26,451 bases of DNA. It comes from DASUGM01 sp036274055. GTDB taxonomy: Bacteria; Acidobacteriota; Vicinamibacteria; Vicinamibacterales; SCN-69-37. A program made the translations under genes and the position numbers. The notes under the pieces are model-generated. The model was not told the DNA's origin. It did not search any database and saw nothing but the letters and a program-made list of their open reading frames with translations. Where the stretch lies: the NCBI GenBank assembly GCA_036274055.1, contig DASUGM010000305.1, forward strand, positions 1-26,451, written 5' to 3'. This document shows positions 15,641-22,351 of this stretch, one piece after another. How positions within the stretch are numbered: position 1 is the first letter of the stretch; each line of letters opens with the position of its first letter.

Positions 15641-17460
15641 CGGACGATTTTCGGGGTGACGCGAACGCCGAGGAAGCGGGTGTCACCGGAGTCCGGAGTG
15701 AAGCCGGTGCTGCTCGCGATCGAGATCTTCCACTCGTACAACGGCTCGTCGTAACGGTAGTAGATGAACGGCTCGCCCAGGCTCATCTGAATTTGCGTTT
15801 TCGCGCCGGGCGTCACGCTGACCGACTGCGTACGCCCTGCCAATTCAACCGTGGCGGTCGTCGCCACCGGGCCGCAAGTGAACGTCAGGCTGAGGAGCTG
15901 GAACTTCAGATCGGACTTGATCAGCATCTCGGCGCGCGACTCGCCCCTGATCCAGAGGCTGCCGTCGCCTTCCGGGAGATAGGCGTTGTCGTCGAAGTGA
16001 TAGAGCTGAAATCGAGGATCCTTGTCGATACCGCCGTACCAGACGCGCACGCGATTCGACTCCGTGTTGATCGGCAAGTCGTTGGTATTCGTCAGTTCCG
16101 GCGGCAGCGCGCGCAGCGGGCCCTGCTTCGCGGCGTGCGACGGATGCGCGGAGTAGTAGAACGGGCTGATCAGGATCTTGCCCATGAACACGCTGCCGAC
16201 AACCCACGGCAGCAGCGCGAGCCATGGCGTGCGCCACGCCGGCAGCAGGAACAGCGCGGCGCCGTAGCCCGGCAGGAAATAGCGATTGCCGAGCGCGCCG
16301 CCGCTGCCCATATAGGTGTAGGGCTGCTGGACGATGAAGAACAACATCTGCGCCATCACCGCGGCAAAGATCAGCCACTCCCAGGCGGCGCGCCGCCGCG
16401 GCCGCAGCAGGAGCGCGGCCAGTGCCAGGACTGCTGGAAAGAAGTACGCGACCATCCCGCCGTAGCGGCCGACGAAGAAATAGCCGAGGTTGTCGCGGAG
16501 ATTTGGAAAGAACACGTGCGGCGCGTACTCGGTCCCCACGCCCAGGCTTTCGCGCGAGCTCTCGTTGCCGAGTTCGAAGCCGGCGGTCGCGGTCTGAAAC
16601 GGAAACGGCTTGCCGTCGACGCCGAAAAACGAATTGCGCTCGCCGCCCTGATAGTTCCACTCGCCCGTGACCGCGGCGTTGATCGCGAAGAAGGCCACGG
16701 CGACCGCGACGACGACGGTCCCGAGAGTAAGGGCGCGACGCCACTCGCGATGCCAGAAGTACCAGCACACCATCGGGCCGGCGAGCAGAAGGTTCGAAGG
16801 CTTGGAAAACGTCGCGACCCCGAGCAGCAGCGCCGCGGCGACGTCGGTGGCGGGACGGGCCAGCCACCCGCGCGCCGGCGTCGGCGTGTCACGCGCGACG
16901 ACCTTGTAGAGCCAGAGAAACATCGCAATCACCGCCAGCGCGAAGTTGAACAGCTCCGGCATGATCCAGAACGTGTAGGCCGGCGTGACCGTCGCGAACA
17001 AGAACGCACCCGCGAGGAGCACCGCGACGACCGGCGGCGATCGCAGCGCGAGAAACTGATACGCGCAGAAGAACGTCAGGCTCAGCAGCAGCGCGTTGAA
17101 CACAAGAAAACCGTTCGCGCCCAGCGCCCACACGAACGGCGCCGCCGCCAGCGGGTAGATGAACGACTTCGCGTAAAACAGGCGGGCCGTATCGGGATCC
17201 GGCGCCCCGGCCATGGTCTTGCCGAGTTTCAGAAACACGCCATTCGGACCCGACGGGATCTTGTTCAGATAGCGGAAGAGATCTTCCTGCCGATATGCCA
17301 GGTCGCCGTCGGTCACCAGGCTGTCGCCGATCATGTAGTACGTCGCCTGATCGCTGACCAGTTGTCCGCCCCAGGCGGCCGGCACGTCGACCGAGATCGC
17401 GACGCCGCCGTACACGGCAAGGACGACCGCTGTGGCGAGCAGCCCGAGCGATGGCTTCAC
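15637..17460 (-). CDS. Large polytopic membrane protein, GT-C-like
   Basis: About 607 aa from GTG 17460, which lies 4 bp after the upstream stop with GAAGGG 8 nt before it; ATG 17511 would add 17 residues over the upstream gene. About ten or more membrane segments. The first loop reads VSDQATYYMIGDSLVTDGDL, an acidic motif placed as in GT-C glycosyltransferases, followed by YAKSFIYPLAAAPFVWALG. The C-terminal ~150 residues are a soluble beta-rich domain (RVWYGGIDKDPRFQLYHFDD). The product pathway is inferred from neighbours only. Confidence 0.68.
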   Translation of the reverse strand: MKPSLGLLATAVVLAVYGGVAISVDVPAAWGGQLVSDQATYYMIGDSLVTDGDLAYRQEDLFRYLNKIPSGPNGVFLKLGKTMAGAPDPDTARLFYAKSFIYPLAAAPFVWALGANGFLVFNALLLSLTFFCAYQFLALRSPPVVAVLLAGAFLFATVTPAYTFWIMPELFNFALAVIAMFLWLYKVVARDTPTPARGWLARPATDVAAALLLGVATFSKPSNLLLAGPMVCWYFWHREWRRALTLGTVVVAVAVAFFAINAAVTGEWNYQGGERNSFFGVDGKPFPFQTATAGFELGNESSRESLGVGTEYAPHVFFPNLRDNLGYFFVGRYGGMVAYFFPAVLALAALLLRPRRRAAWEWLIFAAVMAQMLFFIVQQPYTYMGSGGALGNRYFLPGYGAALFLLPAWRTPWLALLPWVVGSVFMGKILISPFYYSAHPSHAAKQGPLRALPPELTNTNDLPINTESNRVRVWYGGIDKDPRFQLYHFDDNAYLPEGDGSLWIRGESRAEMLIKSDLKFQLLSLTFTCGPVATTATVELAGRTQSVSVTPGAKTQIQMSLGEPFIYYRYDEPLYEWKISIASSTGFTPDSGDTRFLGVRVTPKIVR

Positions 17461-17464
17461 CGCG

Positions 17465-18676
17465 TCAGCCCTTCGCGGTGAGAAAGGTGAGATCGGCCGC
17501 GTGGACGACATCGCGCCGGCTGGCCCGGGAGGTCTTCACGAGGATGTCGTAGAGACGCTCCATCTTCCTCACAAAGGCGTCGATGTCGTAGCTGCGCGCG
17601 GTCGCGCGCGCGCCCGCGCCGAGCGCCGCGCGCCGGGCCGGATCGTCGATCAGCGCGACCATCGCATCTGCGAGCGCGTCGCTGTTCCGTTTGGGCACGA
17701 TCACCGCATCGACGCCATCACGCAGGATGTCGGTCAGCCCGTCGGCGTCGGTGGCCACGATCGGACGGCCCGCTGCCAGCGCTTCGAATGCGGTCAGCGG
17801 CGTGCCCTCCCAGAGCGAGGGAAACACGCTCATGTCGAAGGCGTTCAGGACCTCGGCCACGTCGCGCACGAACCCGCCGAAGACGAAGCGATCCCCGAGG
17901 CCGAGCCGCGCCGCCTGGGCCTCGAGCGCCGGCTGCAACGGCCCCTCGCCAAACAGAAAGAACTTCGCCTGCGGCCGGCGGTCGACGACCCGCCGTGCCG
18001 CGTCGATGAGGAACTCGTTGCCTTTTGAATCGTGCAGCCGCGTGACCGTGCCGATGACGAAGTCCTCGGGACGCGCGCCGAGGCGAGCGCGGGTCGCACG
18101 GACCTCGGCGTCGGAGCGGACCTGGCCGAATTCGCCGACCGGGGCGCCGAGATACACGACCTTCACGCGTTCCTGTCGAACCAGCCGCGCGTCGGTGACG
18201 AATCGCGCCGTGCTCTGCGACACCGCCAGCGCCACGTCCGTGAACGGCTCGAGCACGCGGTCGGCGACGCGCTGGAACCACGGCGTCGAGGTCAGGTTGG
18301 CGTGCTCGTGCAGGACCACCGGCAGCCGTCGCAACGCGGCCGCCGCGCGTCCAAAGGTCGTTGCGCCGTACCCGTGCAGATGTAAGACGTCGATCTGCTT
18401 CTCGTCAATCAACCGGAGCAGGGCCCACAGGGTCGTCGGATCGTAGCGGCCTTTCGCCAGGTAGGTGGTGTCGACGCCGAGGGCCTCCAACGGTTCGTCG
18501 GACAAGTCGCGCTTGCGCAGGCTGACCAGCGACACGCGGTAGCGCGCCGCGTCAAAGCGCGGAATCATCCAGGCGAAGAGGCGTTTCACGCCGTGCATGC
18601 GCGACCCCTGCCAACCGAGATGATCGCAGACCTGAAGGATTCTCAGGGGCGGAGTCGGCGCGGCGGGGATCGGCAT
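17465..18676 (-). CDS. GT4-family glycosyltransferase
   Basis: 403 aa from ATG 18676 (a TTG is 3 bp upstream). N-domain LRILQVCDHLGWQGSRMHGVKR; the acceptor loop has HLHGYGATTFGRAAA and VLHEHANLTSTPWF. C-domain: IGTVTRLHDSKGNEFLIDAA, FLFGEGPLQPALE, FGGFVRDVAEVL, and the donor motif PSLWEGTPLTAFEALAAGRP (E-x7-E). It heads the operon with the two GT-C-like proteins, directly behind a good promoter. A cytoplasmic sugar transfer to a lipid-linked acceptor is likely; the specific sugar is unknown. Confidence 0.88.
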   Translation of the reverse strand: MPIPAAPTPPLRILQVCDHLGWQGSRMHGVKRLFAWMIPRFDAARYRVSLVSLRKRDLSDEPLEALGVDTTYLAKGRYDPTTLWALLRLIDEKQIDVLHLHGYGATTFGRAAAALRRLPVVLHEHANLTSTPWFQRVADRVLEPFTDVALAVSQSTARFVTDARLVRQERVKVVYLGAPVGEFGQVRSDAEVRATRARLGARPEDFVIGTVTRLHDSKGNEFLIDAARRVVDRRPQAKFFLFGEGPLQPALEAQAARLGLGDRFVFGGFVRDVAEVLNAFDMSVFPSLWEGTPLTAFEALAAGRPIVATDADGLTDILRDGVDAVIVPKRNSDALADAMVALIDDPARRAALGAGARATARSYDIDAFVRKMERLYDILVKTSRASRRDVVHAADLTFLTAKG

Positions 18677-18700
18677 CAAGAAATCACGAGATGGCGCCTC

Positions 18701-18729
18701 ATTTTATCGGGCACTCGGACCTCGGTCAA
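18701..18729 (-). promoter_or_regulatory. sigma70-type promoter for the 18676-14015 operon
   Basis: On the minus strand TTGACC (18729-18724), a 17-bp spacer, then TAAAAT (18706-18701). Start of transcription would fall near 18694, giving a leader of about 18 nt before ATG 18676. Confidence 0.75.
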
Positions 18730-18761
18730 AGTAAGCTTGTGCCTCGGGCACGATGTCGACC

Positions 18762-18779
18762 GGGAGCGCGATCGCTCCC
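18762..18779. repeat. Short perfect stem-loop in a promoter gap
   Basis: GGGAGCG and CGCTCCC form a 7-bp stem around CGAT in the divergent region between the operon promoter and the lipoprotein gene. It may be an operator or a chance palindrome. Confidence 0.4.
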
Positions 18780-18816
18780 ACCCCTCCCACTGACACAGCG
18801 CCCACTCACGCGACCG

Positions 18817-18844
18817 AAGGGGCCAGGCGCACGTCCGACCCCCT
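18817..18844. repeat. Imperfect inverted repeat with AGGGG/CCCCT ends
   Basis: AAGGGGCCAGG and GTCCGACCCCCT pair at the outer five bases and partly inside. The layout resembles a degenerate copy of the small GGGGTCAG-type palindromic intergenic repeats found in various bacteria; that resemblance is from memory. It lies in the 238-bp gap before the lipoprotein gene at 18915. Confidence 0.35.
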
Positions 18845-18914
18845 AAAGCTCGGCGTGAATCCGTTCGATACGTTTTCCAGCCGGAGTTCCGGTTTCCCCA
18901 AGTTGAAGGCGAGT

Positions 18915-20069
18915 ATGTTTCGAAATCTCCGCATCATCACGCTGGTCTCGTTGTCGCTGGCGGTGCTCGCGTGCGAGCGCTCCAAGTCGTCCAGTCCGCT
19001 GAGCCCGAACGTGGCCGGTCCCATGGGCGGGGTCTCCGTCGACGCACCGACCATGGTGTCTCCGGCGCCCGGCGCCACTCTCTCCGATCGCGATCAGCCC
19101 CTGACCATCGTCATGGGCAACCCGGCGACCAACAGCCCGCGACCGATGACGCTCGGCTTCCAAATCGCGTTCGATGCGGGGTTCGCCAACGTTGCCGTTC
19201 AGCGCGAGGGGCTCCCGGCCGGAGAGAATGGGCAGACACGCCTGGTGTTGGCCGAACGGCTGCCGCTGGGACGAACGTATTTCTGGCGCACCAAGGCCGA
19301 CGACGGCGCCAACTCGAGCGGTTGGGGCGGCGGTGTTCCCTTCGAACTCCAGCAACAGATCGTGATCGGCGCGCCGAATCCGGTTTCGCCGGCAAACAAC
19401 GAGCGGGTGACGACGTCGACGCCGGTTCTGCTGGCCGACAACGCGGCCGCGTCCGGTCCGTACGGCCAGCTCGTCTATCAGTTCCAGGTCTCCGAGAGCG
19501 CCGTCTTCAGCGGCCTGACGGTGAACGCCGAAATCGGGGTGGCCGCCGGCCGGACCTCGTATACGGTGGTGACTCCGCTCGCCAGCGACAAAACGTTCTA
19601 CTGGCGCGTCCGCGCGTTCGACCCGACGACCGTTGGCGCGTGGTCCCGCGTCGAGGTCTTCCGGTCGCCGCTGCAATCAACAGATCCGGTGGCGCCGCCA
19701 CCCGTCGCACCCGGCGGCGGAAGCCCCAGCCAGTGCGGGCCGCCGACCCTCTTCAACCCGCTGTCGATTCTGCAGTGCCATCGCGCTTTCTTCCCCGGCG
19801 GCATCCTGCACGGCGATCTCGCCGTGGAATTCCTGCGGCGCTCGACGAAGTCGTTCAACGCGGCCGGTGTGCCCGGTGGGCCGTTCGGCCTCCTTCGAAA
19901 GACCAGCGGCAACAACTGCAGCGGCTATTCGTGCGACATCGTCTGCTCTGGTCAGGGCAACGCGCAGCGGCAGTGGGACATCCTGGTGGCCGAGGAATTT
20001 CCGACCTGGGGCGGCTCGGGCGCTGGCGTCGCGGACGGCATCCGCGTCGACGTCTGCGAGATTCAATAG
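18915..20069 (+). CDS. Lipoprotein with two FN3-like modules and a Cys-containing C-terminal domain
   Basis: 384 aa from ATG 18915, preceded by GAAGG at 6 nt spacing; an upstream in-frame ATG adds 54 residues without a signal and is rejected. Signal peptide MFRNLRIITLVSLSLAVLAC, lipidated Cys20. Two immunoglobulin-like modules follow (about 45-150 and 155-260), each starting with P-x-P-x4-P/L turns (SPAPGATLSD, SPANNERVTT) and ending in an FYWRVRAFD or YFWRTKADD strand. After a proline-rich linker, the last ~110 residues form a distinct domain with six Cys, with CSGQGNAQRQWDILV and WGGSGAGVADG. That domain is not recognised. Probably surface or periplasmic, glycan- or protein-binding. Confidence 0.78.
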   Translation: MFRNLRIITLVSLSLAVLACERSKSSSPLSPNVAGPMGGVSVDAPTMVSPAPGATLSDRDQPLTIVMGNPATNSPRPMTLGFQIAFDAGFANVAVQREGLPAGENGQTRLVLAERLPLGRTYFWRTKADDGANSSGWGGGVPFELQQQIVIGAPNPVSPANNERVTTSTPVLLADNAAASGPYGQLVYQFQVSESAVFSGLTVNAEIGVAAGRTSYTVVTPLASDKTFYWRVRAFDPTTVGAWSRVEVFRSPLQSTDPVAPPPVAPGGGSPSQCGPPTLFNPLSILQCHRAFFPGGILHGDLAVEFLRRSTKSFNAAGVPGGPFGLLRKTSGNNCSGYSCDIVCSGQGNAQRQWDILVAEEFPTWGGSGAGVADGIRVDVCEIQ

Positions 20070-20074
20070 GCGGT

Positions 20075-20108
20075 GATCGTAACCGGGCCTGACGACCTGG
20101 TTGCGATC
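20075..20108 (+). terminator. Hairpin terminator candidate after the 18915 gene
   Basis: A 13-bp stem (GATCGTAACCGGG with CCTGGTTGCGATC, two G-T wobbles) and an 8-nt loop begin 5 bp after the stop codon. There is no T-tract, which is usual for GC-rich genomes. A new promoter follows at 20146. Confidence 0.65.
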
Positions 20109-20145
20109 TCAGCCGGTAGCAGTCCGACGAATCGCGAGGCGAGGA

Positions 20146-20175
20146 TTGACAAAATCGTGATCGTTTTGCTACAAA
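20146..20175 (+). promoter_or_regulatory. Promoter for the 20309 lipoprotein gene
   Basis: TTGACA (20146-20151), an 18-bp spacer ending in TGC, then TACAAA (20170-20175): a consensus -35 with an extended -10. Transcription would start near 20183, leaving a leader of about 125 nt. Confidence 0.7.
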
Positions 20176-20181
20176 ACATCG

Positions 20182-20206
20182 GGACTCGATGCACTCGGCA
20201 GAGTCC
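20182..20206 (+). promoter_or_regulatory. Stem-loop at the 5' end of a long leader
   Basis: GGACTC and GAGTCC form a perfect 6-bp stem with a 13-nt loop at the predicted transcript 5' end; AACA and TGTT can extend it past a small bulge. It may stabilise the mRNA. No known riboswitch pattern was recognised in the 125-nt leader. Confidence 0.35.
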
Positions 20207-20308
20207 TGTTTCGTTGATTTTGAGGGCGTACACGCCGGTTCGGCCGCCTGCCTCGTTCTACCTGCTGCCCCCGCTCGCCATCGCCGCGTCTCAAAGGGAG
20301 ATTGTTGA

Positions 20309-21346
20309 ATGAACTTGAAGTCTATTCGCTTGTACACCTCCGGACTGGTCACCGCATTGGCCTTGATCGTTGTTGCCTGCGGCGGCGACAACCCGACGAC
20401 ACCGTCCGAGACGCCGGGAAGCACAACGCTGGCGGCCCCCGTGCCGAACAGCCCGCTCAATAGCCAGGAACTGAACTCGTTGCGCCCAACCCTGACGGTC
20501 ACCAACGCGGTGGCGACCGGCACGGTCGGCACCGTGACCTACCGGTTCGAGATATCAGAGCTGAACACGTTCCCGAATAACTCGCGAACGCTGGTGCAGG
20601 ACGGCGTCCCCCAGGGAACGACCACCACGAGCTGGACGCCAGGCACGGACCTGATTCCGAACTTCCCCTACTTCTGGCGCGCCCGCGCGACCAATGGGAC
20701 AACGACCAGCGAATATTCACGCCAGGAGACCTTCAAGACCCAGAACGTGGGCTTCCGTGACGGCGCGAACATCTACGACCCGATGACCAACGGTCAGACC
20801 GTCGGCACCCAGGTCGGTGGCAGCCTCGTCGTTGGCAAGGGCTGGATTGCGAGCACGCTCTTCGACGCGATCATCTACGACATTCCGACGTCGCCGGCGG
20901 CGCGCTTCGAGTTCGACGTTTTGGGCGTCGATCCGGACGAGCCCGGTCCGTACGACATCGGCCACAAGTTCTACTGCATGGGCAACGGAAACGAGTGGGA
21001 TTTCTGGGGCTTCCGCGACGGCGCGTTCAAAGCCTCGCTGGACAAGAAAACCGGCAGGCTGTTCCCTGACGAATCGGGCGTCCTCGAGCACATCTTCCGG
21101 ATCGGCGGGGACGACAACCGCACGAAAACGGGTCCGAACGACTGGGATGACCAGAAGGTCTATCACATCAGTCTGGAATGGGGTAACGGGCGCGTCGTCA
21201 ACAAATTCGACGACCTCGTCATCGCGGATGAGAGCTACAGCGGTTCGTACGCGCCGACCCCCCATCGCATTTCGCTCGGCTGCCAACCGCGCGGCGAGAC
21301 GCTCCGCGACGTCTACTTCAGCAACGTCAGAATCACACCTCGATAG
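20309..21346 (+). CDS. Lipoprotein with one FN3-like module and a jelly-roll (ConA/LamG-like) domain
   Basis: 345 aa, ATG with AAAGGGAG 8 nt upstream. Signal peptide MNLKSIRLYTSGLVTALALIVVAC, lipidated Cys24 followed by GGDNPTTP. Residues about 42-145 repeat the FN3-like module of the upstream lipoprotein (PVPNSPLNSQELNSLRPTLT, FPYFWRARATNG). Residues about 150-345 look like a concanavalin-type beta-sandwich: FEFDVLGVDPDE, WDFWGFRDGAFKASLD, YHISLEWGNGRVVNKFDDL, RISLGCQPRGETLRDVYFSN. Such domains commonly bind carbohydrate. It has its own promoter and ends before a two-way hairpin. A surface glycan-binding role is inference. Confidence 0.78.
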   Translation: MNLKSIRLYTSGLVTALALIVVACGGDNPTTPSETPGSTTLAAPVPNSPLNSQELNSLRPTLTVTNAVATGTVGTVTYRFEISELNTFPNNSRTLVQDGVPQGTTTTSWTPGTDLIPNFPYFWRARATNGTTTSEYSRQETFKTQNVGFRDGANIYDPMTNGQTVGTQVGGSLVVGKGWIASTLFDAIIYDIPTSPAARFEFDVLGVDPDEPGPYDIGHKFYCMGNGNEWDFWGFRDGAFKASLDKKTGRLFPDESGVLEHIFRIGGDDNRTKTGPNDWDDQKVYHISLEWGNGRVVNKFDDLVIADESYSGSYAPTPHRISLGCQPRGETLRDVYFSNVRITPR

Positions 21347-21358
21347 TTCGAGCTGTCA

Positions 21359-21411
21359 GTACACGGCACGAGGCGCGCGGACGATCCGTTCGCGCGCCTC
21401 GTGCGCTGTAC
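21359..21411. terminator. Strong two-way hairpin between convergent genes
   Basis: A perfect 13-bp stem (21367-21379 with 21391-21403) around an 11-nt loop, plus an outer GTACA/TGTAC stem (21359-21363, 21407-21411) across a small internal loop. It lies between the jelly-roll lipoprotein (+) and the LecA-like gene (-). No T-tract on either side. Likely stops transcription from both directions. Confidence 0.75.
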
Positions 21412-21434
21412 GACCGCGGCACGGCGTTGCCTCG

Positions 21435-22274
21435 CTAGCGCCGGGTGACCTTGACGATGAAGCCGCCGGAGTTGTCGCCCCGCTCCGTGTCATACACGCT
21501 CAGGTAAAGCCGCCCATTCCCACCCATGAGGATGGGCTCGCGGTTCGAGCCGATCGGGAATGGCCCACCGTTGCCGATCCGGCCGACCAGCTGGCCGATG
21601 TTCAGACCCGAGGGACGATTGCCGAACGTCGTGCGCGGGCGCGGGAGCGACGGATCGCCGTCCGGTCCGGTCGTCCGATCGGGAACGACGCGCACTTCGC
21701 CGCCGGTCACTTCGAACGCCACGCGCTGCCCCTGGCGGACCGTCAGGCCGGTGTCGGCCCAGTCCTCGTTCGCGGCGACGCGGACGCCGACGGGCCCCCC
21801 CGTCGCGGGCAGCGAGCTCGGCGTGCTGGTGCTCGGGAACAGGCTCCGCGCCGCCGGCGCGGACATGTAGATCCGCGCGATGTCACCCATGTTGAACGTC
21901 CGGCGGCCGTCGCGCGTGTCGAACACGACGTCGTTTTCGTTGAAGATGTACACCTTGCCGCGGATCATGTCGCCATTGCGCAGCACGACGGTGTTGCGAT
22001 CGAGTTCCGGCGGATCGCCGCCCTCGGGCAGCCGCGCGACTTCCTCCCGCGACGGATCGCCGCCGACGAACTGAATCAGCGCGATGTCGCTCTGAGGAAA
22101 GGACCGTTCGTTGCCGCCGCTCCGGAGATTGATGTTCGCGTCGCGGTGGTACACTAACGTCCCGCTGTGACGCTCGCCGTTCTTGAGCACGAACGTGACT
22201 TCGGCCGCAGTGGCCACCATCCCCATCGCCGCAGTCATTGCCACGGCGATCAGCAAAAGTCTTGGTCGAAGCAT
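21435..22274 (-). CDS. Secreted protein with a LecA (PA-IL)-like C-terminal domain
   Basis: 279 aa, ATG 22274 with GAGGGG 7 nt upstream. Signal peptide (RLLLIAVAMTAAMGMVATAA). Two short beta-rich repeats follow, each opening with a V-L-x-N-G segment (FVLKNGERHSGTL about 28-40; VVLRNGDMIRGKV about 96-108). From about 164 the pattern VRVAANEDWADTGLTVRQG, GQLVGRIGNGGPFPIG, NGRLYLSVYDTERGDNSGGF matches the galactose-binding LecA/PA-IL domain, including the D-x-x-x-x-D-N-S-G-x-F tail near the calcium site. LecA domains bind galactosides or act as structural modules. Divergent from the membrane protein gene at 22352. Confidence 0.75.
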   Translation of the reverse strand: MLRPRLLLIAVAMTAAMGMVATAAEVTFVLKNGERHSGTLVYHRDANINLRSGGNERSFPQSDIALIQFVGGDPSREEVARLPEGGDPPELDRNTVVLRNGDMIRGKVYIFNENDVVFDTRDGRRTFNMGDIARIYMSAPAARSLFPSTSTPSSLPATGGPVGVRVAANEDWADTGLTVRQGQRVAFEVTGGEVRVVPDRTTGPDGDPSLPRPRTTFGNRPSGLNIGQLVGRIGNGGPFPIGSNREPILMGGNGRLYLSVYDTERGDNSGGFIVKVTRR

Positions 22275-22300
22275 GTCAGTTCCCCTCGGTTAAAGTCCGC

Positions 22301-22312
22301 ACGAACGTTCGT
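22301..22312. promoter_or_regulatory. Perfect 12-bp palindrome in a divergent promoter gap
   Basis: ACGAACGTTCGT sits midway between the starts at 22274 (-) and 22352 (+), a good position for an operator serving both genes. The bound protein is unknown. It does not have the 4-bp gap of a Gram-positive LexA box. Confidence 0.45.
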
Positions 22313-22351
22313 CACATCCATTATTCATGTTTCGTACCAGATGACCGCGTG

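Noticed and set aside
15793..17481. 562-codon plus-strand reading opposite the GT-C-like gene
   Set aside because: Arg/Gln/Glu/His-rich composition with no motif, antisense to a membrane protein with clear hydrophobic segments.
20176..20308. Riboswitch in the long leader of the 20309 gene
   Set aside because: Only one simple stem-loop was found and no known riboswitch core was recognised.
22301..22312. LexA (SOS) box
   Set aside because: The GAAC and GTTC halves overlap with no 4-bp gap, and neither flanking gene is an SOS gene.
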